Below, in pieces: positions 15,484-25,880 of a stretch of DNA of 64,000 nucleotides; the stretch's first letter is position 1; each line of letters opens with the position of its first letter. A program made the position numbers and the translations under genes. The stretch comes from Paenibacillus cellulosilyticus (GTDB lineage Bacteria > Bacillota > Bacilli > Paenibacillales > Paenibacillaceae), in the NCBI RefSeq assembly GCF_003182255.1, contig NZ_QGTQ01000001.1:579634-643633 (forward strand), given 5' to 3'. The notes below the pieces were generated by a model. That model was not told where the DNA came from. It saw only the letters and a list, made by a program, of their open reading frames with translations, and searched no databases.

Positions 15484-17175
15484 ATGAAAATCTCGTACAA
15501 GCTCATCGCCGCATTCTCGATCATTATCGCCTTAATGCTCACGATGGCAACAACAAGCTACCTGCATATGCAGCGTTCCGAACGCGCTTATGACGAAATG
15601 CTGCAAGATGCTGATTACAATAAAAATCTGCGTCTGCTGCAGTACCGCCTGACCGGCATGTCCAATGATGAACGTGCCTACCTGCTGCAAGGGGACAAAC
15701 AGTACCACGAAGAGATTGCTGCCAAAAGCAAAGAGGTAACAGCTCTCCTCGAAAACTTGGATGCTAACCCGACACTTGACGCTGAGGATCGCGCCAAGCT
15801 AGAGCAGATAAAAAACAGCTTTAAAGTCTACACCGAATCAAGCGACCAGGTCTTCGCTCATCTTGACAACGGCGACCACGATGGTGCCTATTCCCTGCAT
15901 TTCAACGAAGAACGTACATCCCGCAAGGAACTTGATGTGGTCGTAGCTGAAGCTGTCACGAAGATAGAAGCTGAGCTTGCATCGGACCAACGTAAACGCG
16001 TAAAATCTGCCAACCAACAAGAAATCGTGATGGGTGCAATCCCCTTCACCTCTCTTATCATCGTCGTGCTTATCACCATTCTGCTTAATATATTCATCAC
16101 CCGTCCAATTCGCACGATCAACCGACAGCTCGCCGAAATCGCTGATGGCAACGGGGATCTCAGTCATAACCTCGACGTGCGCTCACGTGATGAGGTTGGT
16201 GAACTAGCCAGCTCGTTCAACCGAATGACAGAGAAGCTTCGCTCGATCCTCTCGCAAGCGATGGATACCGCGCTTCACGTCGCTTCATCGTCGAACCAAT
16301 TGAGCGCAAGCGCCGAACAGACAACACGCGCTACCGAGCTCATTGTCTCGACGACGCAAGAAATCGCGGCCAGCGCCGAGAACGAACAGCAGCAGATGGC
16401 TGAAGCAGCACACGCAATCAGCAGTATCGCGGATGGCATCGGCGAAGTATCCCATATGAATGACCGTATGCGTACCAGTGCTCAATCGGCATTGGAAGCC
16501 TCTACTTTAGGTTCGTCTGCCGTACAAGACATGGTACAATCGATGGCTGAGATGCGGACGAACGTACAGCATACGTCCTCTGTTATCCAAACGCTCGGCA
16601 GCCGTTCGCAGCAGATTAACAGCATTACCGACATCATTACCGATGTGGCCAAAAGAACGAATCTGCTCGCGCTTAACGCATCCATCGAGGCGTCCCGCGC
16701 GGGCGAGCAAGGCCGCGGCTTCGCTGTCGTCGCCCAAGAGATTCGTAAGCTCGCTGAACAATCCGGTGAATCCGCCAACCAGATCGGCGAACTCATTCAT
16801 GAGGTCGTTAAACAGACCGGCAATGCCGTCGATTCGATGCAGACCGTATCCGAGCAGACGGAACACGGGCTTGCGAAGACGGAGCAAATGAACGAGCTGT
16901 TCCACGCGATCGAGAACAATGTTGCCGACGTCGGTCAGCAGGCCCAGCAGGCTGCTGCAATTACGGAGGAACTGGCTGCAGCGAGCCGCCAGCTCGTTCA
17001 GATTACCGAAGCCGTATCGAACGCCAGCCACGAAGTAGCTGCAGCTTGCCAGCACAACTCTGCTTCTACTGAGGAGCAGCTTGCGACGATGGAAGAAATT
17101 TCGTCCAGCTCGGAGGCGCTCGCTCGCACCGCCGACGATCTGCGTGAGACACTGTCCCGCTTTAAGCTGCAATAA
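15484..17175 (+). CDS. methyl-accepting chemotaxis protein
   Basis: 563 residues. Membrane helix at about 7-24, a helical-bundle periplasmic-type sensor at 30-180 (four-helix-bundle MCP style), second membrane helix at about 181-203, HAMP at about 205-257. The cytoplasmic signalling domain follows; its tip is [20 protein letters not shown] near 390, the CheW/CheA-binding hairpin. It detects an unknown ligand and feeds the chemotaxis kinase. The gene is on the strand opposite to the core genes around it and stands alone. Sensor identity cannot be inferred. Confidence 0.95.
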   Translation: MKISYKLIAAFSIIIALMLTMATTSYLHMQRSERAYDEMLQDADYNKNLRLLQYRLTGMSNDERAYLLQGDKQYHEEIAAKSKEVTALLENLDANPTLDAEDRAKLEQIKNSFKVYTESSDQVFAHLDNGDHDGAYSLHFNEERTSRKELDVVVAEAVTKIEAELASDQRKRVKSANQQEIVMGAIPFTSLIIVVLITILLNIFITRPIRTINRQLAEIADGNGDLSHNLDVRSRDEVGELASSFNRMTEKLRSILSQAMDTALHVASSSNQLSASAEQTTRATELIVSTTQEIAASAENEQQQMAEAAHAISSIADGIGEVSHMNDRMRTSAQSALEASTLGSSAVQDMVQSMAEMRTNVQHTSSVIQTLGSRSQQINSITDIITDVAKRTNLLALNASIEASRAGEQGRGFAVVAQEIRKLAEQSGESANQIGELIHEVVKQTGNAVDSMQTVSEQTEHGLAKTEQMNELFHAIENNVADVGQQAQQAAAITEELAAASRQLVQITEAVSNASHEVAAACQHNSASTEEQLATMEEISSSSEALARTADDLRETLSRFKLQ

Positions 17176-17204
17176 CATATCTAACCCGCTCAGCACGCTA
17201 CCGC

Positions 17205-17242
17205 AAAAAGCCGAAGGAGACGTCCATCTCCCTCGGCTTTTT
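17205..17242. terminator. bidirectional terminator after mcp
   Basis: AAAAAGCCGA and GGAGA pair with TCTCC and TCGGCTTTTT around a short loop, giving a stem with A-run and T-run on the two sides. It ends mcp (plus). A second stem at 17264-17286 (GCGGACGCC / GGCGCCCGC, one mismatch) is closer to the htrA stop and probably ends htrA (minus). Confidence 0.8.
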
Positions 17243-17297
17243 CTCACCACAGCTATAACAAAAGCGGACGCCATCAAGGCGCCCGCTCCTTATCGAC

Positions 17298-18683
17298 TTA
17301 ATCGTCGTCCTTACTCTTTTCCGACAGCTTCAGCTTCGCCGTCTGCTTCTCGCCATCACGATAGTACGTAATTTCGATCGAATCGCCAATCTTCTTATGA
17401 TCATATAGATATTTGCGAAGCTCCATCGTACTGCCAATTGGCGTCTTATCAAGCTTCACGATCAGATCGTTGAACTGAAGTCCCGCTTCCTGTGCAGGGC
17501 CAACCGCCTCAAGCACAATAACGCCGTCCTTCACATCATCGGGAATAATGATGCCGCTGTCATCGATAACCGCATCACTCGTCTCCGCATCCCCGCCATT
17601 ACTTGAATCGGGCACTACAATACTGCCGTCAACGCCTGTCTGTGGACTATCTAGACTGTCCTTCGGCTTCGTCAACGCCTGCTGTGCAAGATACTGATCC
17701 AGATCCAGCGTGTACACACCCAGGTAAGGACGCTTCACTACGCCATACTTGATCAGGCTGTCGATAACCGGCTTTGCGTTGTCGATCGGAATAGCGAAGC
17801 CTACGCCTTCAACGCCGAGATCGGCAATTTTCATACTGTTGATGCCGACTACATGACCGTCCAGATCGATCAGTGGACCACCGCTGTTGCCTTGGTTGAT
17901 CGATGCATCGATCTGAATCACTTCCTGCTCCCAGTCATAGTTGCCATCCTGGTTCAGTGACACCGGAATAACCCGTGTCGTCTTGCTTATAATACCCATC
18001 GTGAGCGAGTCGTCGAGACCAAGCGGACTGCCGATCGCCATGACCCATTCACCATTGCGCAGCTTGCTCGAATCACCGAACTCCGCTACCTCGCCGATGC
18101 CGTCGTCATCGATTTGTAGAACAGCAAGGTCCGTAATTTGATCGCTGCCAACTATCGTTGCAACACGGGACGTGCCGTCAATCATCGCAACCTGTACCCG
18201 CTCTGCTCCTGCGATTACGTGGTAGTTCGTTACAACAAGCGCCTTGCCATCCTCTTTCTCGAAAATAACGCCCGAACCAATGCCCGCCTGCTGGAGCTGA
18301 TCTTCCATTGCACCAGAGTCGCTGTCCAGCGATCCATCAAATCCACTTACACCGTACTGCTCATTTATGACACTAACAACCATCGGACGAACTTTCGCCG
18401 CCGCGGTAATCGTCTTCTCGTAAGGATCTGCCGTCTGCGTCGCCGTTACAGCTGATGCTGTCGGTACCGCTTTATCTGAGCTGCCGCCTCCGTGATAGAA
18501 CAGCGTGCCGAATATGAGCGCCGCCGCCGCTGCACTAATCGTTGACGATAGCACAGCTACCCGCATAGTCGACCAATTGGATTTGCTTCGCAGTACCTTC
18601 GACTGCCTCGCATCCTCTTGAAGCCAGCGGCTTTTCCGCCGGGATACCCGGCTTGAATAGAAATCGTCGTCGAACAAGCTCAT
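17298..18683 (-). CDS. htrA: HtrA/DegP-like membrane serine protease with PDZ domain
   Basis: 461 residues from the ATG at 18683, preceded by GAGGAGAG. A cytoplasmic N-tail is followed by one membrane helix (about 42-64), then an S1C trypsin-like protease domain. The triad is His in VVTNYHVIAG, Asp in QITDLAVLQID and Ser in NQGNSGGPLID. An acidic Ser/Asp-rich linker of about 60 residues leads to one PDZ domain (about 370-455). It degrades or refolds misfolded exported proteins at the membrane surface. In Bacillus subtilis the corresponding walRK-cluster gene is yyxA/htrC. It is the last gene of the cluster, separated from yycJ by 500 bases. Confidence 0.93.
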   Translation of the reverse strand: MSLFDDDFYSSRVSRRKSRWLQEDARQSKVLRSKSNWSTMRVAVLSSTISAAAAALIFGTLFYHGGGSSDKAVPTASAVTATQTADPYEKTITAAAKVRPMVVSVINEQYGVSGFDGSLDSDSGAMEDQLQQAGIGSGVIFEKEDGKALVVTNYHVIAGAERVQVAMIDGTSRVATIVGSDQITDLAVLQIDDDGIGEVAEFGDSSKLRNGEWVMAIGSPLGLDDSLTMGIISKTTRVIPVSLNQDGNYDWEQEVIQIDASINQGNSGGPLIDLDGHVVGINSMKIADLGVEGVGFAIPIDNAKPVIDSLIKYGVVKRPYLGVYTLDLDQYLAQQALTKPKDSLDSPQTGVDGSIVVPDSSNGGDAETSDAVIDDSGIIIPDDVKDGVIVLEAVGPAQEAGLQFNDLIVKLDKTPIGSTMELRKYLYDHKKIGDSIEITYYRDGEKQTAKLKLSEKSKDDD

Positions 18684-18995
18684 ATCTATCTCTCCTCTCA
18701 ATGCCTGCCCTGCAGCGCATTAAGACAAATTTCATTAATAAGGAATCCGCTTTTGATCACGAAGCATCGCATGATAGTGTATTCGGCATCGAATCTTGCA
18801 TGCAGCTGAGAGACTTCCGGTTCTCACGTAGCACTTCACTACGCTCCGATCCTCATTCTCCACTTCATCCAACCTTCTCGGTGCTGAAAACCGAATTTTT
18901 TAAACATGCACTTATAGGAATATTTTCGGTAATTACGACTACAATAATAATAGATTACAAGACGAAATGATAGAGATGAAGGAGTGAAATCTCAT
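18684..18995. other. divergent promoter region of htrA and a small gene
   Basis: 312 bases without a supported gene. It separates htrA (minus) from the 73-residue gene (plus). AT-rich stretches at 18900-18960 probably hold the plus-strand promoter. No clear operator was found. Confidence 0.4.
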
Positions 18996-19217
18996 ATGTC
19001 TAAGAAATCATCTCCCGCATGGGACTTTGTACAGCTCGCCGGCGCTGTCGCCGACCTCAGACGCGACCAATATCGCATCCTATTAACCGTTGGCGTCCTG
19101 CTAGATGTACTAGTCGAACGCGGACTAATTACCCGTGAAGAGCTGGAAAACCGTACGTCCATGCTCGATGACGAGCTGGAGACGCTTATCGACGCTTCAC
19201 TTCGTCCCATGGGGTAG
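18996..19217 (+). CDS. small conserved-looking hypothetical protein
   Basis: 73 residues from the ATG at 18996, with GAAGGAG at good distance; the ATG at 18984 overlaps that site. Composition is charged and helical (LAGAVADLRRDQYRILLTVG, then a VERGLITREELE segment). The latter resembles short helical regulators or adaptor proteins; I do not recognise a family. Its 3' end overlaps the yycJ 3' end by 32 bases in convergent orientation. Confidence 0.7.
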   Translation: MSKKSSPAWDFVQLAGAVADLRRDQYRILLTVGVLLDVLVERGLITREELENRTSMLDDELETLIDASLRPMG

Positions 19218-19992
19218 CACGATCATAATAGGTATCGCGCAATGGGTCCTCATCTCTTTTAAAGAATATGCCGTTATTCTCGAAAATACCATTGATCGTA
19301 AGCTTCGCCAAATCCATCACATTATGATCGAGACTTAAGTGGGCCAGATAGACGCGCTTCGTCCGATCCGTCATCAGCTCGCACAGCGCCTCACCTGCTG
19401 CTACGTTGGACAAGTGTCCGACATCGCTAAGAATACGCCGCTTAATGTTCCATGGATATCGCCCCATTCGGAGCATCTCGGTATCATGATTCGATTCAAG
19501 CACCAGCACGTCGGAGTCAATGATTGCTTGCTTTACTTTGTCGCTAACGTAGCCAAGGTCCGTTGCTAGACTCAGCTTATAGCCGTCCTCGGTCATACAA
19601 TACCCGACCGGCTCGGCCGCATCATGCGAGATCGGGTACGACGTCACTCGCATATTGCCGAACGATACCGTCTCTCCTGACTCCATAATTGTCCGCTTCT
19701 CCGGCGCGATATTGCCGACATGCTTCTCCATCGCTTCCCACGTCGCTGCATTAGCGAAGATCGGAAGATTGTATTTGCGCGCTACCGCACCAAGCCCTTT
19801 AATATGATCGGAATGCTCGTGCGTCACGAACAGGGCGTCAATGCTATGTCCTGACACCCCGCGATCCGCCAGCAGCTGGTCGATTCGCTTCGCGCTCAGT
19901 CCTGCATCAACGAGCACCGTATGCTCATCGTTCTGGACAACCGTCGCGTTGCCAGTCGACCCGCTGGATAACACCGTAAATCGAAATCCCAT
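19186..19992 (-). CDS. yycJ: WalJ/YycJ-type metallo-beta-lactamase-fold hydrolase
   Basis: 268 residues. The metal site THEHSDH (about residues 55-61) is the HxHxDH signature of the metallo-beta-lactamase fold, and later His residues (PISHDA) follow. WalJ is a 5'-to-3' exonuclease-like protein linked to coordination of cell-wall synthesis with replication; it is part of the conserved walRKHIJ cluster. Here it follows yycI after about 120 bases. The start is the ATG at 19992, giving MGFRFTVLSSGSTGN, the usual N-terminus. Confidence 0.93.
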   Translation of the reverse strand: MGFRFTVLSSGSTGNATVVQNDEHTVLVDAGLSAKRIDQLLADRGVSGHSIDALFVTHEHSDHIKGLGAVARKYNLPIFANAATWEAMEKHVGNIAPEKRTIMESGETVSFGNMRVTSYPISHDAAEPVGYCMTEDGYKLSLATDLGYVSDKVKQAIIDSDVLVLESNHDTEMLRMGRYPWNIKRRILSDVGHLSNVAAGEALCELMTDRTKRVYLAHLSLDHNVMDLAKLTINGIFENNGIFFKRDEDPLRDTYYDRATPWDEVKRR

Positions 19993-20110
19993 AACGTCCC
20001 TTACGTCCCTTCTCCCACATTCCCTAACAACCTAACCTTACTAGCACTGAGCTTTGATGACCACGCCCAATTGCTTCCTGCCTGCTATAGCCAACTAGCA
20101 TTCCCCAATG

Positions 20111-20869
20111 CTAGTGTTCTGCCGTTTCGTCCTCAACCTTCTCCTGTACAACTTCAGCGCTTATCGCATGCACGTAGAATGGCTTGCCATTCTCCAGCAG
20201 TACGCGCCATGAAGGCGCTGCATATTGCGTTTCGGAGTTGAACAGCTGACCGTGATAGCCAAGCGAAATTTCTTTTATAACCGAGCCTTCCTCCAAATAC
20301 TTGTCCACGAGCGGTACGATTGCCTTCGATGCCGGCAGCACCTCATGCGCTTCCGACGCCTCGGAATCAACCAGCTCGACTTGTGTTTGTCGGTACGCTG
20401 TTATTTTCTGATTTTGATTGCTGTAGAGCAGCTCCAGCTTCACATCGAACATTGGCCGCCCGCCTGCCATCCGGTACAACACGAAGACACCGTCCGTACT
20501 GGCAAGCTGGTCATACTGGTACTCTGCTAGATCGGGAATGACATCGCCCAGCTGAGCGAGCAGCTCCTTCTCGTCGAAAATAATCCGGCTGTCCACCGGC
20601 TTCTCCAGTTCAACCTCTTCCGCCGTGCCCGTCGTTATAAACCGATAAGTCAGGTCACGCAGCTCTGGCGTCTCCGATGGAATGCTTGCTGAGGTGGCGA
20701 GTCCGATACCCCGCTCCTTCATCATCCGCTGCGTGTCCGCGTCCAGATCGCCGAGCTTCTGGCCTGTATTCAACCGTTCACTGACGTTCTCCCACAGCTG
20801 ATAGCCAAGTACGACATTCAGCGCGAGAAAAGCGAGTATGAGCACGCTCTTGGCGCGGCTCCAATCCAT
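20111..20869 (-). CDS. yycI: WalK regulatory protein YycI
   Basis: 252 residues from the ATG at 20869 (MDWSRAKSVLILAFLALNVVL), which matches the usual start and has GGAGGTG upstream; the ATG at 20875 is too close to that site. One N-terminal membrane helix is followed by an extracytoplasmic domain of the YycI type. Together with YycH it forms a membrane complex that restrains or adjusts WalK. The 176-base gap from yycH is longer than the usual overlap but shows no gene. Confidence 0.9.
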   Translation of the reverse strand: MDWSRAKSVLILAFLALNVVLGYQLWENVSERLNTGQKLGDLDADTQRMMKERGIGLATSASIPSETPELRDLTYRFITTGTAEEVELEKPVDSRIIFDEKELLAQLGDVIPDLAEYQYDQLASTDGVFVLYRMAGGRPMFDVKLELLYSNQNQKITAYRQTQVELVDSEASEAHEVLPASKAIVPLVDKYLEEGSVIKEISLGYHGQLFNSETQYAAPSWRVLLENGKPFYVHAISAEVVQEKVEDETAEH

Positions 20870-21045
20870 GCGCATTCACCTCCGACTTAGGCGCGCAATA
20901 CTGGTGATCAGCCCTGTGCCGCGAACGAGGCGGACCATGTAGGCTCATGCTCCACTGTTCGTAAAGCTGGACCTTCATCATCCGCCTGCCGTTGCTTGTC
21001 TTAATGTAATTACTCGAGCTCTTCAGAACGTCCGCTTTATAACCA

Positions 21046-22599
21046 TTACGGCTGCATCGGACTCTGATTCGGTTCTTGTGCTTGGTCCTGCTCTTGTTCG
21101 AGAGCTTCCTCTTGGTCAACGGCCGCTGTCTCTTGCTCCAGCGTCGATAACTCGCCGACCGATGTGTTCGAACGACCACTGCCGCCTGTAATCCCGACTC
21201 CGCTAGTGCTTTTGACGTTGCTTGCCGTCTTGTTCTTCTGCTGCTGCTCGAGCTGCCATTGATGACGTTCTGCAACGCCATCATAACCTGCAGGTTGTGC
21301 GCTCATAACAATACGCTGCGTACCGTCGGCATAACGAGCCGCCCAGACCGGTTCAAGCGACAGGCTCTGTCCGTCCGAGGACGGGTTTACGCGTACAGCC
21401 GGATATACCGACCGGATCTCGCTTCGGTTATCCATTGCCCGCAGTGTGGACTGCAGGATCTCGCCGCCTGGCAGCCAGCGTGTTGTCTTCAATTGAGCAA
21501 CGCTGTCTAGTGTCATTAATGAACGTTCATACTCGGTTACGACACCCTGCTGCAGCAACAGCCGCATGTAGCCGAATTTGTACAGATCGTCCGATAGGAT
21601 CGGATACGCACCGTAGTATTGCTGGAATAGCACCGTGCGTCCATCTTCGGTCGTCGTACCTGCGCTTGTTGTTGAACTAACTGGCACATAACGATGCAGA
21701 CCATCCCAACCGCCATGCTCGTTAACGAATTGCAGCGAAGCGAGTACGTTTTCTGTTATATCGTTTTGCGTCGTTTGCGGAGCAGCCGGATTCGTGTAAA
21801 TCGCCCATTTGCCGTTCTGCTCAATCTGCAAACCGCGCTTGCCATCGGTGAAAATCAATGCGCCGTTCAAGTTCTCCAGTGTCCGCGTCGTACCCGGATC
21901 GGAGAACAAGCTGCGCTGCATTTGCTCCGGTGGGTACGTTTTGTAGCCGACCACCGCTTCTACCGCTTCGATCGAAATCTCTGGCAAATAAATATCGCCA
22001 TCCGGCTTGTACGATGTGCCGTATTGGCCGAAGCCGATATACTCCTCGACATCCCGCGCTGTTACATCTGTTCGTGATGCCTCATACACCGTACGCCCAT
22101 CGGAGCTGAATAAGAAGGCATGCACCAGTTCGGTATCCTCGTCCATGTAGATCCAGATCCGATCGATCCGGTCTGCCATAAACACCAGATCGCCCTCCAG
22201 CTTCATCAGTTTGCCGAGCAGCGCCACTGGCACACCATCGAACCGAAGCTCGACGCCTTTCTTCTTGTCGCGGATTTGGTTCCAGTCATAGCTCGACTTT
22301 GCGTAGCGGGTAAAGCTCTTGAACCCAACCGCCTGAATCTTGCGGAACACGAGATCATAAAAGTTCGTCGGTGGATACAGCACCGTATGCTCCGACTGCC
22401 CCATATGAAGAACGATCGATTCGGGAAAAATAACGTTCTCGATCTGCTCGGCCGCCCCCATCTGCTCCGTATTTACGTAGTCGATACCCGTGCGGACTCT
22501 CGCAGCAAGACCTGGCATGCTGTAAGCAAGCCAGTAGCTTTGCAGCAAACTCAGGACGATGAGCACGCTCAGAATGACCGTCTTCATCTTCTCGATCAT
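21046..22599 (-). CDS. yycH: WalK regulatory protein YycH
   Basis: 517 residues, one N-terminal membrane helix (about 7-25) and a large external domain of YycH type. The tail from about 460 is low complexity: Ser/Thr/Gly-rich, then Glu/Gln-rich (EEALEQEQDQAQEP), unusual for the family and longer than in B. subtilis (about 455 residues). It overlaps the walK stop by four bases (22596-22599), so the two are translationally coupled. It acts with YycI on WalK at the division site. Confidence 0.9.
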   Translation of the reverse strand: MIEKMKTVILSVLIVLSLLQSYWLAYSMPGLAARVRTGIDYVNTEQMGAAEQIENVIFPESIVLHMGQSEHTVLYPPTNFYDLVFRKIQAVGFKSFTRYAKSSYDWNQIRDKKKGVELRFDGVPVALLGKLMKLEGDLVFMADRIDRIWIYMDEDTELVHAFLFSSDGRTVYEASRTDVTARDVEEYIGFGQYGTSYKPDGDIYLPEISIEAVEAVVGYKTYPPEQMQRSLFSDPGTTRTLENLNGALIFTDGKRGLQIEQNGKWAIYTNPAAPQTTQNDITENVLASLQFVNEHGGWDGLHRYVPVSSTTSAGTTTEDGRTVLFQQYYGAYPILSDDLYKFGYMRLLLQQGVVTEYERSLMTLDSVAQLKTTRWLPGGEILQSTLRAMDNRSEIRSVYPAVRVNPSSDGQSLSLEPVWAARYADGTQRIVMSAQPAGYDGVAERHQWQLEQQQKNKTASNVKSTSGVGITGGSGRSNTSVGELSTLEQETAAVDQEEALEQEQDQAQEPNQSPMQP

Positions 22600-24428
22600 G
22601 CGGACTCGCCCCCTTCCTTCAAGTCAGGCGTCGGCAGCGTGAACGTTACCGTCGTACCTACATTGAGCTCGGAGTCGAGCGAGATTGTCCCGCCGTGGGC
22701 TCGTACTATTTCCCGGGCAATTGATAGACCTAGACCTGTGCCGCCCATGTTGCGGGAACGGGCCTTATCGACCCGATAGAACCGGTCGAATATGCGCCCC
22801 ATGTCCTTCTTCGGAATGCCTATGCCGGCATCTTTAACGCTGATGGAGACCGAATGTGCATCTGGCCTGCGAGCCGTCAGCACAATGCTGCCGCCGCCTT
22901 GTGTATATTTGATTGCATTGGATAGCAAATTATCGAGTACTTGATCAATGCCATCGCGATCCAGCCAGACGGAGCCAACGCCATCCTCAATGCGTACTTC
23001 CGACTGAATCTCTTTCTGATTCATCTGGAACGCGAACCGGTCAGCCGCTTCCTCCAGCAGCTCAGGCAGATTCGTCGAGCTCCGCCGCAGCGGCGCTTGA
23101 TTCGAATCGAATCGCGACAGGTGCAGCAGGTCCGTAACAAGACGAATCATACGTTCGGTTTCATTACGAATAACGTTCACGAACCGATCGGCCAGCTGAC
23201 GTTCATCGAGAGCACCTTCATCCAGTGCCTCTGCATAGCTCTTAATTGTCGTTAGCGGTGTCCGCAGCTCATGGGATACATTCGCAACGAACTCCCGGCG
23301 CGACTGCTCCAGCTTCTCCTGCTCGGTAACATCCTCAAGGATAACGATCGTGCTCGTCGTACCTTTGTCACGACGATGCACCGGCGTGAAGGTCACACGC
23401 AGCAGCCATTCGCTGCCGTCCTCGCTTTCTTGATAAAGCAGACGGGAGCCGCTTGTCTTCTGCAGCTCTGTCATATCCTCCTGCGATAAGCCAAGGAGCT
23501 GTGTCAGCGGCTCGCCTTCGCACTCGGTTACATCCAGCAGCTCCAGCGCGCGGCGGTTCGATACGATAACATGCCCGCTCTGATCCGCTGCAACGACACC
23601 GTCACTCATGTTCGCAAGTACAGAAGCGAGCTTGTCCCGCTCTTCTTCGTTGACCGACAGCGCCTCGCGCAGGCGGTTCGTCATATCGTTGAACGCTTCG
23701 CTCAATCGGCCGATCTCGTCATCACCGAGCACCTTTACCTGCTGATCGAATCGACCTTCAGCAATAGCTGCAGCAGACCGAGTCAGCGTCTTAATCGGGC
23801 TTGTAATCGTATGTGCCAGCAGAACGCCGAGTACACCCGTCAAGCCAAGCGCGAGCAGCGTGCCTGTTACGAAGATTCGATTAACGCGATCCATTGTGCT
23901 GTACAAATCGTTCATCGAAGCAACGATATATACGGCACCTATGACCCGGCCGCCCTCATAAATGACCGGCTGGGCAATGATTTTCTTCCGAACATTGTCT
24001 TCGTCAATAATCTCTTCTTCGTTATCACGAATCGACTGCAGCGCCCGCGTAACCGCCAACGATGTGTTCTTCTTGCCAACATAAGACTGGTGGGAAGCGT
24101 CGGACGTTGCCAATACTTTACCGCTGCTGTCAAGCACCTGAATCTCCGCTTCGCTAATGGAGAACAGGTTGCGCACCAGGTTGCTCAGCTCTGCTGAATC
24201 CGAAGGCTTGTCATCTCGACTCGCCACCTTGCCAGACAGCGTAGGCACCGCCATCTCCGACAGCAGATTCGCTTGATCCTTCAGGTTGCTCGTAAAGCTC
24301 TCGGTCAGTGAATTCTTGACCGTACTAATGAAATAGACACCAATGAGCTGCATCGCAATGAGGATGAGCAGCACATAGATAATAATCAGCTTAACCTGAA
24401 CCGTGCGGAACAACCGAATCCCGTTCAT
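22596..24428 (-). CDS. walK: sensor histidine kinase WalK
   Basis: 610 residues, the usual length. Membrane helices at about 10-30 and 182-204 flank an extracytoplasmic Cache/PAS-like sensor. HAMP at about 205-257, cytoplasmic PAS at about 262-370, then the HisKA motif VSHELRTPL (phosphorylated His near 385). The ATPase domain has N, G1 (DAGIGIP) and G2 (GTGLGLSI) boxes. It is the essential kinase of the WalRK system that matches autolysin expression to cell-wall growth. Four-base overlaps on both sides (walR and yycH) indicate tight operon coupling. Confidence 0.96.
   Translation of the reverse strand: MNGIRLFRTVQVKLIIIYVLLILIAMQLIGVYFISTVKNSLTESFTSNLKDQANLLSEMAVPTLSGKVASRDDKPSDSAELSNLVRNLFSISEAEIQVLDSSGKVLATSDASHQSYVGKKNTSLAVTRALQSIRDNEEEIIDEDNVRKKIIAQPVIYEGGRVIGAVYIVASMNDLYSTMDRVNRIFVTGTLLALGLTGVLGVLLAHTITSPIKTLTRSAAAIAEGRFDQQVKVLGDDEIGRLSEAFNDMTNRLREALSVNEEERDKLASVLANMSDGVVAADQSGHVIVSNRRALELLDVTECEGEPLTQLLGLSQEDMTELQKTSGSRLLYQESEDGSEWLLRVTFTPVHRRDKGTTSTIVILEDVTEQEKLEQSRREFVANVSHELRTPLTTIKSYAEALDEGALDERQLADRFVNVIRNETERMIRLVTDLLHLSRFDSNQAPLRRSSTNLPELLEEAADRFAFQMNQKEIQSEVRIEDGVGSVWLDRDGIDQVLDNLLSNAIKYTQGGGSIVLTARRPDAHSVSISVKDAGIGIPKKDMGRIFDRFYRVDKARSRNMGGTGLGLSIAREIVRAHGGTISLDSELNVGTTVTFTLPTPDLKEGGESA
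22708..22721. promoter_or_regulatory. possible Noc-binding sequence inside walK
   Basis: ATTTCCCGGGCAAT matches the Bacillus Noc site ATTTCCCGGGAAAT at 13 of 14 positions. A noc gene is present at 54907. A single match inside a coding region may be chance. Confidence 0.25.
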
Positions 24429-25204
24429 GCAAACCCGAAGCCGCCTGATTTCGGATTACGCATCATGTAACCGAGACCACGTCGAGTCAGAATGTACTCC
24501 GGCCGGCTTGGATCGTCCTCGATTTTCTCCCGAATACGCCGCACCGTCACGTCGACCGTCCGTACGTCACCGAAATATTCGAAGCCCCATACCGCCTGAA
24601 GCAGATGTTCGCGCGTCATGACTTTCCCGCTATTGCGGGCCAAATAATAGACCAGCTCATACTCCCTATGCGTCAGGTCGAGCGGTTCGTTATCTTTATA
24701 AATGACATACATATCTGTATCAATAAACAGGTTGAAAATCGTCAGCCCGTTCTTGCTCTGCTCCGCTTCAACAGCACCATTCGCTACCGCAGCATCAGCA
24801 GCAGCCGTCTGCGCTTCCGCAACCGCTTCGCTCGCCTTCTTCTGCCTGCGCAGATGCGCCTTCACTCTTGCCAGCAGCTCTCGCGTGCTGAATGGCTTCG
24901 TCACATAATCGTCGGCGCCAAGCTCTAGGCCAAGTACCTTGTCGAGCTCCGTATCCTTCGCCGTCAGCATAATGATCGGCAGCTGGAGACTCGCTGCCCG
25001 TACTTCACGGCATACGTCCATGCCATCCTTTACTGGCAGCATCAGATCGAGCAGCATTAAATCTGGACGTTCCTCATATGCGAGACGTACCGCCTCGCCG
25101 CCATCGAAGGCACAGATAACCTCGTAGCCTTCTTTCTCGAGGTTGAATTTCAAGATGTCAGCAATCGGCTGTTCATCGTCTACTACTAATATTTTGCCGT
25201 GCAT
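24425..25204 (-). CDS. walR: response regulator WalR
   Basis: 259 residues. The receiver domain is 1-120, with the phosphoacceptor Asp in [13 protein letters not shown] (about residue 54) and Lys in VTKPFS (about 104). The winged-helix DNA-binding domain is 155-250 ([31 protein letters not shown]). Between them is an Ala/Glu-rich linker (about 124-148) that makes it some 25 residues longer than typical WalR. The linker is seen directly; its effect is unknown. It controls autolysin and cell-wall genes. First gene of the walRKHI operon. Confidence 0.96.
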   Translation of the reverse strand: MHGKILVVDDEQPIADILKFNLEKEGYEVICAFDGGEAVRLAYEERPDLMLLDLMLPVKDGMDVCREVRAASLQLPIIMLTAKDTELDKVLGLELGADDYVTKPFSTRELLARVKAHLRRQKKASEAVAEAQTAAADAAVANGAVEAEQSKNGLTIFNLFIDTDMYVIYKDNEPLDLTHREYELVYYLARNSGKVMTREHLLQAVWGFEYFGDVRTVDVTVRRIREKIEDDPSRPEYILTRRGLGYMMRNPKSGGFGFA

Positions 25205-25431
25205 GGCTTCACCGCCCGCCCGTAATAGTTTCTCATACGTCTAACAGTTCCATTTTACCATACCCGTCCCTGCAGTCCCAATGAAAACTCTTTCATGTAC
25301 GAAGAAACAATTCGCTTCCGATTCTAATCTAGATTTAACATTCCTTTCATACTCTGTTGAACATTGTGCTCTACAATGAAGTCATTCAAACCGATCAACC
25401 TGCATAATGAAAGTGAGAGTGTCTACCTATC

Positions 25432-25626
25432 ATGAACAAAACGAACCGCCGCCGAATGAACCGCCTCGTCCAGACGGCTGCAGCAGCTATTGTACTTGCA
25501 GCCGCACTCAGCCAGAACAGCAGCCTTCTGTCGGAAAAATCGGTCGACCGCGATCCACACGACATGCAGCCGAAGCCCGTACTCATCCCTCAGCATGCAA
25601 TGAGAATCGAACGCAGCGCCGTGTAA
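25432..25626 (+). CDS. possible small exported peptide upstream of walR
   Basis: A 64-residue frame with a basic N-terminus (MNKTNRRRMNRLVQ) and a hydrophobic stretch (AAAAIVLAAALS), like a signal peptide, then a polar tail. GAGAG lies about 14 bases before the ATG, so the ribosome site is poor. It is divergent from walR. I do not recognise a family. The frame could be fortuitous. Confidence 0.3.
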   Translation: MNKTNRRRMNRLVQTAAAAIVLAAALSQNSSLLSEKSVDRDPHDMQPKPVLIPQHAMRIERSAV

Positions 25627-25831
25627 TTCCATCCCCCGCTTCCATGTTCCCGTCACATCCCAGCTAGTCCTCGCTTAAGCCGTACGTCCTTTTCAGACAA
25701 TGCTCACTTCGATCAATCGCAATCTTACCTGCCGCCACTATCACGACCCTAAACGCACGTTCTCCTCCCGCCTCGTCTCAACCAGCCGTACATAATCCCC
25801 GTTCTATACTTACCCATCTGATGTTAAAAAC

Positions 25832-25876
25832 AAAAAGCACCGCATTCCGGCGGTTAGCCGATACGCGATGCTTTCT
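25832..25876 (-). terminator. terminator after the M23 peptidase gene
   Basis: AAAGCACCGC (from about 25833) pairs with GCGATGCTTT (ends about 25876), with one mismatch and an inner GC-rich stem. On the minus strand it is followed by T-rich sequence. Confidence 0.6.
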
Positions 25877-25880
25877 TCTC

